Shown here: positions 47,155 through 55,160 of the stretch, one piece after another
How positions within the stretch are numbered: the stretch's first letter is position 1
Layout of the letters: each line of letters starts with the position of its first letter
Assembly: GCF_014803405.1 (NCBI RefSeq)
Contig: NZ_JACYFG010000038.1
Coordinates: 186,001-250,000 of the forward strand
Length of the DNA: 64,000 nt
Reading direction: 5' to 3'
DNA from: Pelagicoccus enzymogenes
GTDB taxonomy: Bacteria > Verrucomicrobiota > Verrucomicrobiia > Opitutales > Opitutaceae
Notes under the pieces: model-generated
The model's input: the letters and a program-made list of their open reading frames with translations, nothing else
The model's database searches: none
What the model was told of the DNA's origin: nothing
Translations under genes and position numbers: made by a program

Positions 47155-47619
47155 ATGGAACTCTATCGCGAATTCTTCTCAATCATCGAGAAACTCAACG
47201 AACACGGTCTCGATTATTCCGTAGTCGGCGGCATCGCGCTGGCGTTCCACGACACGCCTAGGTTTACGAGGGATATCGACATCTTGGCCAAACCAGCCGA
47301 TCTCGAAAAGTACGAAGGGATATTCCAAAAACTTGGCTACCACAAGACAAGTGAGCCATGGAGCTTCGGAAGCACGCAGCTTACGATGCATCGCTTCGGA
47401 AAGAAGAGCGAAGAAGACGAGGAAGAATTGGTCGTCATCGATTTGCTCATTGGACACGAAAGTCGTCACCATGAAATCATTGATGCCAGTATCATCGATG
47501 ATTCACCTGCCGGTAAGGTAAGGCTCGCACAGCGCGAGGACTTGATCTGGATGAAAAAACTCAGAGGCTCGAAGCAAGACGAAGCCGACATTGAAAACTT
47601 GGAGAGCAAAAATGACTAA
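47155..47619 (+). CDS. Nucleotidyltransferase-fold protein (MNT/AbiEii-like)
   Basis: 154 residues. YSVVGGIALAFHDTPRFTRDIDIL carries the GG-x(n)-RxTxDIDIL signature of minimal nucleotidyltransferases (shown as overlapping pieces at residues ~19-42), with DIDIL giving the metal-binding Asp pair and VVIDLLIG the third. Relatives act in HEPN/MNT or AbiE-type toxin-antitoxin pairs, or in modification of tRNA or protein. Its only tight partner is a 36-codon gene overlapping its 3' end. It looks inserted in the membrane-stress cluster. Confidence 0.78.
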   Translation: MELYREFFSIIEKLNEHGLDYSVVGGIALAFHDTPRFTRDIDILAKPADLEKYEGIFQKLGYHKTSEPWSFGSTQLTMHRFGKKSEEDEEELVVIDLLIGHESRHHEIIDASIIDDSPAGKVRLAQREDLIWMKKLRGSKQDEADIENLESKND

Positions 47620-47722
47620 GATTCAGCGAACCCTAAAAGAGCTAAGCGACCTCAGATCATTCTACCTCAAACTGAAACAGAGGAAGGCCAAAGCAATCAA
47701 GACACCGCAAACAACCCCCTGA
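47612..47722 (+). CDS. 36-residue basic microprotein overlapping the nucleotidyltransferase gene
   Basis: ATG at 47612 overlaps the upstream stop by 8 bases. GGAG at 47601-47604 is a well-placed ribosome site. The product (MTKIQRTLKELSDLRSFYLK, then basic LKQRKAKAIKT) is helical and Lys/Arg-rich with no Cys or membrane part. Coupling suggests a partner of the nucleotidyltransferase. Evidence is positional only. Confidence 0.5.
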   Translation: MTKIQRTLKELSDLRSFYLKLKQRKAKAIKTPQTTP

Positions 47723-47780
47723 GTCTTCGCATCCCTGAACCCAAACTGTCTCAAGGGATCGCCCCATCCCCTCCCACTCC

Positions 47781-48878
47781 ATGTTCCTCCAACTCATCCG
47801 CAAGTTCATCTCCCGCCGCAGCGACACCAGCATGCGGCTTTGGAAGATTCTTCTGGTCGCCTCAGGCTTGAACCTGCTCTTCGGAGTCGGATTCTACTTC
47901 GCGGAGCGAAACCACCAGGAAGGCCTCACCTTCATCGACTCCCTCTGGTGGGCCATGGTCACCATGACCACCGTCGGCTACGGCGACTACTTTCCCCAAA
48001 CCTTCGCTGGGCGATTCCTCATCGCATATCCCTGCTTCATCGTCGGCATCGGCCTGCTCGGCTATTTGCTCGCATCTGTAACCGAAACCGTACTCCAGCG
48101 TGTATCCCTCAAGCGAAAAGGCGCCATGAAACTATCGCACAAGAACCACATCATCATCTGCAACTACCCATCGCTCGACAAGGTCACCCAAATCCTCGAC
48201 GAACTGCAGGCCAACTCCAGCTACGCCGATAAAAAGGTAGCCCTCATCTCCAACGAGCTCGACGAGCTCCCCTCCGCCCTCGCCAAGCGCGGCGTGCTCT
48301 TCGTCAAAGGCCTGCCCACCTCCGACGAAACCCTCTACCAAGCCAACGTCACCGAGTGCGACGGCGTCTTCGTGCTGCCAGCCGTTTCCGGCGACCCCGC
48401 CTCCGACGCCCAAACCTACGCTATCGGTTCCATCATCGAGCTCATCGAGCAAGAAACCGGCACCCCCATCAAGACGGTCGTGGAGCTGGTCAGCTCCCGC
48501 AACCTGCGCATGATGGAGCGCGCCCAGACCGACGGCATCATCCTCGCCGACGGCATCAACGAGCGCATGATCGTGCAGGAATTCTTCTACCCCGGCATTC
48601 GCAAAACCTTCGAGCAGCTCATCACCTCCCGCGAAGGCAGCCAGTTCTACATCCACGAAACCAGCCTGCAGTCCCAGCGCTTCGTCGAGGTACAGATCGC
48701 CACCTTGCAACACCCCGTCAACATGCAGCTCGTCGGCATCATCAAAAACGACCGCCACATCCTCAACCCACCCAAAGACACCCTCATCGACGCCGGCGAC
48801 CGCCTCATCATCCTCGCCGACAAAGCCGAAGACTTCCTCTCCGTCGAACGCGACATCCAACTCAAGCAATCCGCATAA
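47781..48878 (+). CDS. Two-helix potassium channel with RCK/TrkA domains
   Basis: 365 residues. Helix 1 (ILLVASGLNLLFGVGFYF), a pore loop with the K+ filter TTVGYGDYF (~65-73), and helix 2 (FIVGIGLLGYLLASVTETVL) are followed by an RCK N domain (HIIICNYPSLDKVTQIL) and an RCK C domain with the ending LIDAGDRLIILADKAED. Ligand-gated channels of this type open in response to cytoplasmic ions or nucleotides. In this cluster it could respond to polyamines or membrane damage (inference). Confidence 0.9.
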   Translation: MFLQLIRKFISRRSDTSMRLWKILLVASGLNLLFGVGFYFAERNHQEGLTFIDSLWWAMVTMTTVGYGDYFPQTFAGRFLIAYPCFIVGIGLLGYLLASVTETVLQRVSLKRKGAMKLSHKNHIIICNYPSLDKVTQILDELQANSSYADKKVALISNELDELPSALAKRGVLFVKGLPTSDETLYQANVTECDGVFVLPAVSGDPASDAQTYAIGSIIELIEQETGTPIKTVVELVSSRNLRMMERAQTDGIILADGINERMIVQEFFYPGIRKTFEQLITSREGSQFYIHETSLQSQRFVEVQIATLQHPVNMQLVGIIKNDRHILNPPKDTLIDAGDRLIILADKAEDFLSVERDIQLKQSA

Positions 48879-48882
48879 ATTG

Positions 48883-48946
48883 TGTAGGAGCGACCTTGGT
48901 CGCGATTCCAACCCGATCCAATCGCGGCGCAAGGCCGCTTCCCACA
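48883..48946. repeat. REPIN with non-identical family A hairpins
   Basis: A GCGACC-TT-GGTCGC unit at 48883-48907 faces an inverted GCGGC-CTTG-type unit at 48921-48946, so the pair combines two sequence subtypes. The following stretch to 49010 (TTCGCGTTCATTCGCG...) looks like half of another widespread repeat. Confidence 0.8.
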
Positions 48947-49039
48947 AAAACATACCACTCACCCAAGCACCTTTTTCGCGTTCATTCGCGCCCTTTATCG
49001 GTTAAAAAAAAGAACCAAGCCCAAACCCATCACCACTTT

Positions 49040-49456
49040 ATGAATACAATCCAAATCAAGATCGAAAAAGAGGAAGAGTTCTCGCGCTTCCTTCTGCTCA
49101 ACGGCTTCGAAGTCGAGGAGCTTGGCAACAACATCTACCGCGTCACCCGCGCCGACGAGCTTCCCGTCTTCCTCAAGCTGGGCGAAGAAGCCATCTACTT
49201 CGAAGTCGACCTCGGCAACCTGCACGCCTTCGGCGACGCCTCCCTCCACTTCAAGCTGCTCGACCTCAACACCGAAATCCTTCCCGTCAGCTTCGGCATC
49301 AACAACACCAACCCCGAGGACCCGCGCCTCGTGCTGGTGGAAAGCCGCGAAACCGGCAGCCTCAACGACCACGAAATCCTCAGCGTCTTCGACGCCCTCG
49401 AGCTCGCCGTAGACCGCGCCGAGGAACTCCTCGCCCCCGCCGTCAAGGACGCCTAA
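49040..49456 (+). CDS. DUF2170 (YjfI-like) protein
   Basis: 138 residues from the ATG at 49040. Small acidic alpha/beta protein: LNGFEVEELGNNIYRVTRAD, LPVFLKLGEEAIYFEVDL, then LPVSFGINNTNPEDPRLVLV. E. coli YjfI of this family is encoded directly before the PspA-like YjfJ, and the same order is seen here with a 21-bp gap. Function unknown. Confidence 0.78.
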   Translation: MNTIQIKIEKEEEFSRFLLLNGFEVEELGNNIYRVTRADELPVFLKLGEEAIYFEVDLGNLHAFGDASLHFKLLDLNTEILPVSFGINNTNPEDPRLVLVESRETGSLNDHEILSVFDALELAVDRAEELLAPAVKDA

Positions 49457-49477
49457 CCCTCAGCCCCCTTTCGAACA

Positions 49478-50173
49478 ATGAGCATTTTCTCACGCATCTT
49501 CAAAGTCGGCCAAGCCGCCGCCAACAAAGTCGTCGACAAGATGGAAAAGCCCGAGCTCATGCTCGAGCAAGCCATCCGCGATAAGGACAAGCAGATCATG
49601 GAAGCCAAGAAGTCCGTGCAAAGCTGCATCGCCACCGAACGCCAAACCAAAGCCATGCTGGAAAAGGAAAAGGCCGAAAAGCTCTCCTGGGAACAGAAGG
49701 CCGAACTCGCCCTAAAGGCCGGCAAGGAAGACCTCGCCGTGCGCGCCCTGCAACGCGCCACCGAGCACGAGCAAAAACTCGGCACTCTTGAAACCCAATG
49801 GCAGTCCCAGCGCGCCGCCGTCGACGAGCTCAAGAAAGAGATCGTAAAAATGGGCGACGAGCTAGCCGAGTTTAAGCGCAACAAAGACTTCATCATCGCC
49901 CAGAGCAAGGCCGCCCAGGTCAAGAAAGACATCTACGAAGCCAAGGCCCGCATCTCCAACAACAACAAAGCCGACGACCTCATGGCCCGCATGAAGGCCA
50001 AAGCCGAGCGCCAGTCCCACGAAGCCGACGCCGCCAAAGAGCTGGCCGAAGTTTCCGGCGGATCCGGCGACGCCCTCGAGAAGGAATTCGAAAACATGGG
50101 AGCCGGCGGCAGCGCCTCCCCCGCCGTCAACGACAAGCTCGCCGCCCTCAAAGCCAAGCTCGGCAACGCCTAA
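49478..50173 (+). CDS. PspA/IM30 (YjfJ-like) membrane-stress protein
   Basis: 231 residues, almost entirely coiled coil: SIFSRIFKVGQAAANKVVDK at the start, then MLEQAIRDKDKQIMEAKKSV and long Lys/Glu helices. The C-terminus is Gly/Ala-rich. PspA proteins assemble on damaged inner membranes. The FSRI..VG..A start and the DUF2170 neighbour suit the YjfJ branch rather than classical PspA, and no PspF, B or C is present. Confidence 0.88.
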   Translation: MSIFSRIFKVGQAAANKVVDKMEKPELMLEQAIRDKDKQIMEAKKSVQSCIATERQTKAMLEKEKAEKLSWEQKAELALKAGKEDLAVRALQRATEHEQKLGTLETQWQSQRAAVDELKKEIVKMGDELAEFKRNKDFIIAQSKAAQVKKDIYEAKARISNNNKADDLMARMKAKAERQSHEADAAKELAEVSGGSGDALEKEFENMGAGGSASPAVNDKLAALKAKLGNA

Positions 50174-50179
50174 AAACTC

Positions 50180-50220
50180 TGTGGGAGCGTGCTTGTCACG
50201 CGATAAGCACGCTTCCCACA
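50180..50220. repeat. REPIN-like pair (family A, GCGTG arms)
   Basis: TGTGGGAGCGTGCTTGTCAC followed by GCGAT, then a shortened inverted copy ending GCTTCCCACA. The same subtype recurs at 58360. Confidence 0.8.
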
Positions 50221-50227
50221 CCCACCT

Positions 50228-50593
50228 ATGCTCCCTACCACCGCCAACGCCCTCGGCACCCACATCCTCCTCGAGCTCAACCAGTGCCCCGCTGCATTGC
50301 TGCTCGAAAAGGACACGCTCGAGACTGCCCTCGTGCAATCCGCCGAAGCGGCTGGAGCCACCGTGGTGAAACCCATCTTCCATCAATTCAGCCCTCACGG
50401 ACTTTCTGGCGTGGTGGTCATCGCCGAAAGCCACATCGCAGTGCACACCTGGCCCGAACACAGCTACGCGGCCATCGACATCTTCACCTGCGGCGACCCC
50501 GTAATCGCTTCCCGAATACAAGCGGAAATCGAAAAACGCTTCGCCCCCGCCCAAGTCTCCGGCCAAACCATCACCCGCGGCCCCAGTGTCTAG
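50228..50593 (+). CDS. speD: S-adenosylmethionine decarboxylase proenzyme
   Basis: 121 residues, typical of the short prokaryotic class. The self-cleavage site is AESHIAVHTWPE, with the Ser that becomes the pyruvoyl group, and the downstream IDIFTCGD carries the catalytic Cys. It supplies decarboxylated SAM for aminopropyl transfer, matching the synthase at 42654 in the same cluster. Confidence 0.95.
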   Translation: MLPTTANALGTHILLELNQCPAALLLEKDTLETALVQSAEAAGATVVKPIFHQFSPHGLSGVVVIAESHIAVHTWPEHSYAAIDIFTCGDPVIASRIQAEIEKRFAPAQVSGQTITRGPSV

Positions 50594-50620
50594 TATTCGC
50601 AAGCCACTCCCTTTCTCAAT

Positions 50621-50706
50621 TGTAGGGTTGGACCTTGGTCCAGACCGCACTGCAGGATCGAACTGTCCCATCCGCATGACGCGGTCTGGAGCAAGCTCCA
50701 ACCCTA
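50621..50706. repeat. REPIN-like pair (family B, TGGACC arms)
   Basis: GTAGGGTTGGACCTTGGTCC then AGACCGC, facing an inverted unit ending GCTCCAACCCTA. It spans most of the speD-AAA gap. Confidence 0.8.
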
Positions 50707-50714
50707 TCTACTAA

Positions 50715-52067
50715 ATGCAGGATCCCCACTCCGCCGCTCGGCTCTGCCTCCAAGGCTTCACCGAACTCAAGCAAACGCTGGTCAAACGCTACGCCTGCTC
50801 CGACTTCGAGATCGACTTCGAGCTCCGCTTCGCCCTCTTCATCACCGCCCTCATCGACGGCGATACGGTGGCCGCCGAACGGGCCTTCATCGAAGGCGCC
50901 GCGCAAACCCTCGGCTGGTCCGAGATGTACGACAGCCTGCTGCGCTCCCGCATCGACAGCCTTCCCAGCTACGACCTCACCCAGCTGCGCACCGCCAAGG
51001 AACGCCCCGAGCTCGGACTAGCCATCGCTACCGCCAGCTTCGCTCTCGCCCTCGCCGACGGCTCCCTCAGCTCCGACGAGCAAGTCTTCCTCACCAATCT
51101 CTGCGACACCCTCTTCGGTCCCAACGCCCCAGCCGCTCGCCAAGCCGAAGAAAAAGCCCGCCAACTCTTCGACCGCCACGGCCCCGACCTTTTCTCCCCC
51201 ACCACCTCAAAATCCGCCCCCAACGCCCGGCCACCGGAACCTGACGACTCCACCCTCGAAGACGAGCTCGCCAAACTCGAGAAGCTCATCGGCCTGGAAG
51301 CGGTTAAGGAAGAAATCCAAAAGCTGGCTCGCTTCTTGGAGATCCAAAAGCAACGCGAAGGCCACCAGCTTAAGACCGCTCCTCTTTCCCTGCACCTCGT
51401 CTTCTCCGGCAATCCCGGCACCGGCAAGACCACCGTCGCCCGCATCCTCGCCAAGATCTACCAAAAGCTCGGAGTGCTAAAAAGCGGCCACCTCGTCGAA
51501 ACCGATCGCATGGGTCTCGTGGGCCAATACGTGGGCCACACCGCCAAGAAAACCTCGGAAGTCATCGACAGCGCCCTCGACGGCATCCTTTTCATCGACG
51601 AAGCCTACAGCCTGCTCAGCGGCGGCGAAAACGACTTCGGTAGCGAAGCCATCGATACGCTCGTCAAACGCATGGAAGACGACCGCGACCGCCTCATCGT
51701 CATCGTAGCCGGCTATCCCGCCGACATGGAATCTTTCATCCAAACCAACCCCGGCCTGCGTTCCCGCTTCAGCAAGACCATCCACTTCGACGACTACGCC
51801 AGCGAGGAGCTGGAGAAGATCTTCGAAATATTCTGCAAGAACAACGAGTACCAGCTCTCGGAAAAAGCCCGCAAGAAACTGCATCAAGTTTTTGAATACG
51901 AGCTGCAGAAGCCCAAGGTCGACTTCGGCAACGGCCGCTACGTGAGAAACCTCTTCGAGCAAGTCATCCGCAACCAAGCCCTCCGCCTCAGCCAACGCGA
52001 CGGCGCCTTGGAAAAAAAAGACCTCATGCTCATCGAAGGCGACGACATCCTCCTGCCGGAAACGTAG
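50715..52067 (+). CDS. CbxX/CfqX-type AAA+ ATPase with N-terminal TerB-like domain
   Basis: 450 residues. Residues ~1-150 are helical and contain ADGSLSSDEQVFL, resembling the acidic metal-binding segment of TerB-like domains. The AAA+ domain has the leading segment LEKLIGLEAVKEEIQKLARF, Walker A GNPGTGKT, Walker B ILFIDEAYSL, and the LRSRFSKTIHFDDY arginine-finger region, as in CbxX and SpoVK-like ATPases. These remodel protein complexes; the client is unknown. The stop codon TAG (52065-52067) lies within a REP element. Confidence 0.88.
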   Translation: MQDPHSAARLCLQGFTELKQTLVKRYACSDFEIDFELRFALFITALIDGDTVAAERAFIEGAAQTLGWSEMYDSLLRSRIDSLPSYDLTQLRTAKERPELGLAIATASFALALADGSLSSDEQVFLTNLCDTLFGPNAPAARQAEEKARQLFDRHGPDLFSPTTSKSAPNARPPEPDDSTLEDELAKLEKLIGLEAVKEEIQKLARFLEIQKQREGHQLKTAPLSLHLVFSGNPGTGKTTVARILAKIYQKLGVLKSGHLVETDRMGLVGQYVGHTAKKTSEVIDSALDGILFIDEAYSLLSGGENDFGSEAIDTLVKRMEDDRDRLIVIVAGYPADMESFIQTNPGLRSRFSKTIHFDDYASEELEKIFEIFCKNNEYQLSEKARKKLHQVFEYELQKPKVDFGNGRYVRNLFEQVIRNQALRLSQRDGALEKKDLMLIEGDDILLPET

Positions 52068-52086
52068 GAGCGAGCTTGCTCGCGAT
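52063..52086 (+). repeat. REP-like hairpin (family A) overlapping the AAA+ stop codon
   Basis: CGTAGGAGCGAGCTTGCTCG followed by CGAT; identical to the arms at 42467. Its TAG serves as the stop codon of the preceding gene. Confidence 0.8.
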
Positions 52087-52368
52087 CCGCACAGTCCCCA
52101 GCCCACAACCGACCTCCACCAGTCGCACAAGGTAGGGCGGTCTGGTTCGTGGTGAGCGTGCCGAACTGCCCAGACCGCCGCGGAGCACTGAACCTTCGAG
52201 CCGACACGTTTTGCGATCTTGCATCGCGGCTGACTGGGCCAGTCAGCCCTACCCCTACCCCCTGCCCTGCGAAATTCGCTGCAATAGCCCCCTTGCCTTC
52301 AAGCGTCTAGCTTCCCACTTGCGAAGCGCTTCGAAACGGCTGTCCACGCCCGCAAGTATCACTGCGAA
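52068..52368. other. Noncoding gap with REP-like elements before the RND operon
   Basis: 301 bp without a gene. A family B element begins at 52131 (GGTAGGGCGGTCTGG, with CAGACCGCC opposite) and an inverted unit TGACTGGGCCAGTCA ends at 52245. The RND operon promoter is presumably in the remaining ~110 bp; no clear -35/-10 pair was seen. Confidence 0.6.
52131..52251. repeat. REPIN-like pair (family B, GGCGGTCTGG / CTGACTGG arms)
   Basis: GGTAGGGCGGTCTGG near 52131 is paired by CAGACCGCCGC near 52170; a second hairpin CTGACTGGGCCAGTCAG with CCCTA ends the element in inverted orientation. Confidence 0.65.
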
Positions 52369-54018
52369 ATGAAATTCCTAGGAACCACTTGCATCTCGAT
52401 TTCCGCCTTGTTTATGGCAGGCTGCGTCACCCGCAACCAAGAACCTCCGCAGAGGCTTCCCGCAGTCAGTCCGCTGCCCAGCTATTCGATTTCCTCGCAA
52501 GGCGAAATCGCAGCTCGTCCCTGGTGGGAAAGCTTCGAACGGCCCGCCCTCACCTCGCTCATCGAGCAATCCTTGGCTCAAAACTACAGCCTCGCCCAAT
52601 CGGTAGCCGTGCTGAAGCAGGCCGAGTCGCTCGCTCGGCGCACGGGAGCAGGACGCAAGCCGCAGCTCAACTTGGAAGGCAACGGATCCCAAGACTGGGA
52701 GGACGGCGACTCCCAACGCGGCAGCGCGGAAGCGGGCCTTGCCCTCGCTTGGGAAGTCGACGTCTGGAATCGGGTCGGATCCGTCGCCCTAGCAGATCGC
52801 CTCGAAGCCCAAGCCCGCGCCGCGGACGTGGAAGCCTTGCAACTGTCCTTGAGCGCCGCAGTGGCCAACTCCTACTTCGGAGCGGTCGCGGCCCGCGAGC
52901 GACTCGAGCTCTTGAACGCCCAAGTAACGCTGGACCGCGAATTGGAGCGACTCCTCCAGCTGCGTCTCGACAACGGGGTCGGCACGAACGTGGACGTCCT
53001 GCAGCAACAGGTCCGCGTGGCTGAGAGCGAGACCTTGATCCCGGTGGCCGAATCGCAATGGGCCGTATTCGAAAACCGCCTCGACGTCCTGCTTGGCCAA
53101 ACGCCGGACGCGAAGCCTCGGGTTGCCAACGGGGAAAGCTTGGACTTCGACCGCGCCCTTCCTTCCATCGACGTGCCAGCGTCCTTGCTGCTGAATCGCC
53201 CGGATTTGCGCAGCGCCTTCTCCGAGTTGGTGGCAGCCGACCACGAAATCGCAGCCGCCATCGCCGACCGCTTCCCCAACATCGTTCTCGGCGCCTCCCT
53301 CCTCTACTCCGACGACTCGAATTTTACCGGCTCCGTCTTCACCCTAGCCGCGTCTTTCGTGCAACCGCTCCTGGACTGGGGCGCCCGCAAGGCAGAAGTG
53401 CAGCGCAACGAAGCCCTCTACGAGCAGCGCTTGGCAGCTTTCACCCAGCTCTTCCTCGAAGCGGTGGAAAGCGTGGAGAACGCCCTGGTACGAGAAGCCA
53501 AGCAAAGCGAGTTCCTGCAAAAGCTCGCCAAGCAACAGGACCTGCTGCAACGCACCGTAAATGCGGCGGAAAGGCGCTACACCCAAGGGATCGACGACTA
53601 CCAGCCCGTGATCAGCGCCTTGCAAGAGCTGCGAGCGGTGGAGCGAAACATGATCACCGCCAAACTCGACCTGCTGGCAATCCGCATCGAACTCTTCCGC
53701 GCCATCGGCGGACCGGTTCGCTCAGGACGTAGCGCCGCGCTTCAGCCCGCGGCCGCCTTGCAAGATCCTCAACTCCCCGTAGGGCTGTCGCTAGCGACAC
53801 GCCGCGTCAGCTCGATCCTGCAGAACCATCACATTGTCGGCGCCAAGCTTTTTAAACAGCCCAATAAGACACCCACGCCTCTTCCGAGTAGGGTTGCAGC
53901 TTGCTGCAGACCGCAATGCAACCCCGTTTATCAGCAAGACGCGGTCTGGACCAAGGTCCAACCCTACTATGACTCGACTTATTGGACAGTCTCCAAGGGC
54001 TCCGCGGTCGCTGGCTGA
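52369..54018 (+). CDS. RND-system outer-membrane factor (NodT/OprM-type lipoprotein) with REP-derived C-terminus
   Basis: 549 residues. Lipobox LFMAGC with acylated Cys19. Two OEP repeats follow: PWWESFERPALTSLIEQSL at the start, GTNVDVLQQQVRVAESETL mid-protein and PLLDWGARKAEVQRNEALYE in the second half. The family normally ends near LDLLAIRIELFRAIGG (~residue 446). The remaining ~100 residues are translated from two REP-like elements (53779-53808 and 53888-53967) and have no family counterpart. First gene of the operon with the adaptor and pump. Confidence 0.88.
   Translation: MKFLGTTCISISALFMAGCVTRNQEPPQRLPAVSPLPSYSISSQGEIAARPWWESFERPALTSLIEQSLAQNYSLAQSVAVLKQAESLARRTGAGRKPQLNLEGNGSQDWEDGDSQRGSAEAGLALAWEVDVWNRVGSVALADRLEAQARAADVEALQLSLSAAVANSYFGAVAARERLELLNAQVTLDRELERLLQLRLDNGVGTNVDVLQQQVRVAESETLIPVAESQWAVFENRLDVLLGQTPDAKPRVANGESLDFDRALPSIDVPASLLLNRPDLRSAFSELVAADHEIAAAIADRFPNIVLGASLLYSDDSNFTGSVFTLAASFVQPLLDWGARKAEVQRNEALYEQRLAAFTQLFLEAVESVENALVREAKQSEFLQKLAKQQDLLQRTVNAAERRYTQGIDDYQPVISALQELRAVERNMITAKLDLLAIRIELFRAIGGPVRSGRSAALQPAAALQDPQLPVGLSLATRRVSSILQNHHIVGAKLFKQPNKTPTPLPSRVAACCRPQCNPVYQQDAVWTKVQPYYDSTYWTVSKGSAVAG
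53779..53808 (+). repeat. REP-like element (family B) inside an open reading frame
   Basis: GTAGGGCTGTCGCTAGCGAC then ACGCCGCGTC. Differs from 46231-46260 by one base in the hairpin tip. Translated as part of the outer-membrane factor. Confidence 0.8.
53888..53967. repeat. REPIN-like pair (family B) inside an open reading frame
   Basis: GTAGGGTTGCAGCTTGCTGC then AGACCGC, facing an inverted TGGACC-type unit (GGACCAAGGTCC ... AACCCTAC). Also within the end of the outer-membrane factor frame. Confidence 0.8.
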
Positions 54019-54061
54019 AGCACAGCGCTACGACACAACAATCTTTAAACGAATCTACTCT

Positions 54062-55147
54062 ATGAAGCGCGTATTAACATTTTCACTACTTGCTCACTTG
54101 TGCATCGCCCAGATTCACGGCCAGGCCAGCGGCAATGCAGCCCCACCCACTCCCGTCATCGTAAAGGTCGCCAGCTTGAAAGCCTACGCCGACGAGGTGG
54201 AGGCCCTCGGCACCTTGAAGGCCAACGAAAGCGTGGAGCTCACCTCCTCGGTCACCGAGATCGTCAAGCGCGTCTCCTTCGACGACAGTCAACGCGTCAA
54301 GAAAGGCGTCGTACTGCTCGAAATGGATACCGCGGAGGAGCTCGCCGAGCTCGCGGAGCAGGAGTCCATCATGGACGAAGCCATGCGCCAGGTGGCGCGC
54401 TTGAAGCCTTTGATCGAGCAAGGCGCCGCCTCCACCTCCGCCTTGACGGAGAGCGAACGCGACGTGGCGGGTGCCAAAGCGCGTATACAGGCTATCCGCT
54501 CTCGCATCGACCAACGTGTCATCAAGGCGCCCTTCGACGGCGTATTGGGATTGCGGAACATCAGCGTCGGCGCCCTCGCCCAGCCGGGTTCGATCATCGC
54601 TACCATCGACGACGACAGCGTCATGAAACTGGATTTCTCCGTGCCGGAAGTGTTTCTCTCCACCTTGAAGCCCGGAGTCGCGATCGAGGCGGAGTCAGCC
54701 GCTTACCCGGGACGTGTCTTCGAGGGAACCATCGCCAACGTGGACAGCCGCATCGACCCGGTCACCCGCTCCATCCAAGCTCGGGCCCTGATCGACAACC
54801 AAGAGGGGCTGCTCAAGCCGGGCTTGTTGATGAAGGTCGAACTGCAGAAAAATCCCCGCCAAGCCTTGCTGGTGCCGGAGGAGTCCATCGTCACGGACGG
54901 TCCCGAGCACTTCGTCTTCGTCGTGGCCGGCTCCGGAGAAAACTTGAGCGTCGAACGCCGCAAGGTGCGGATCGGCACCCGCAGCTTTGGCGAGGCGGAA
55001 ATCCTTTCCGGCCTCTCAGCCGGCGATCAAGTCGTCACCCACGGCACCCTCCGCCTGCGCAACGGCTCGCCCATCACCATCAAGGCGGTGGAGAAGAACG
55101 GGGAATCGCTGGACGCGCTGATCAAGGGCAAGACCGCAAGCAACTAA
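54062..55147 (+). CDS. RND efflux periplasmic adaptor (MexA/AcrA-like)
   Basis: 361 residues from the ATG at 54062; the frame's upstream extension is REP DNA. Signal peptide (VLTFSLLAHLCIAQIHG). Barrel-sandwich halves (VEALGTLKANESVELTSSVT; VIKAPFDGVLGLRNISVGA) flank a short helical hairpin. The beta-barrel segment IANVDSRIDPVTRSIQARAL is characteristic of RND adaptors. It joins the outer-membrane factor and the pump of the same operon. Confidence 0.92.
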   Translation: MKRVLTFSLLAHLCIAQIHGQASGNAAPPTPVIVKVASLKAYADEVEALGTLKANESVELTSSVTEIVKRVSFDDSQRVKKGVVLLEMDTAEELAELAEQESIMDEAMRQVARLKPLIEQGAASTSALTESERDVAGAKARIQAIRSRIDQRVIKAPFDGVLGLRNISVGALAQPGSIIATIDDDSVMKLDFSVPEVFLSTLKPGVAIEAESAAYPGRVFEGTIANVDSRIDPVTRSIQARALIDNQEGLLKPGLLMKVELQKNPRQALLVPEESIVTDGPEHFVFVVAGSGENLSVERRKVRIGTRSFGEAEILSGLSAGDQVVTHGTLRLRNGSPITIKAVEKNGESLDALIKGKTASN

Positions 55148-55160
55148 ACGCCGCGCGACC

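Noticed and set aside
53834-54061. Upstream extension of the RND adaptor frame
   Set aside because: This part overlaps the outer-membrane-factor frame and REP elements and would place 76 residues before a clear signal peptide.
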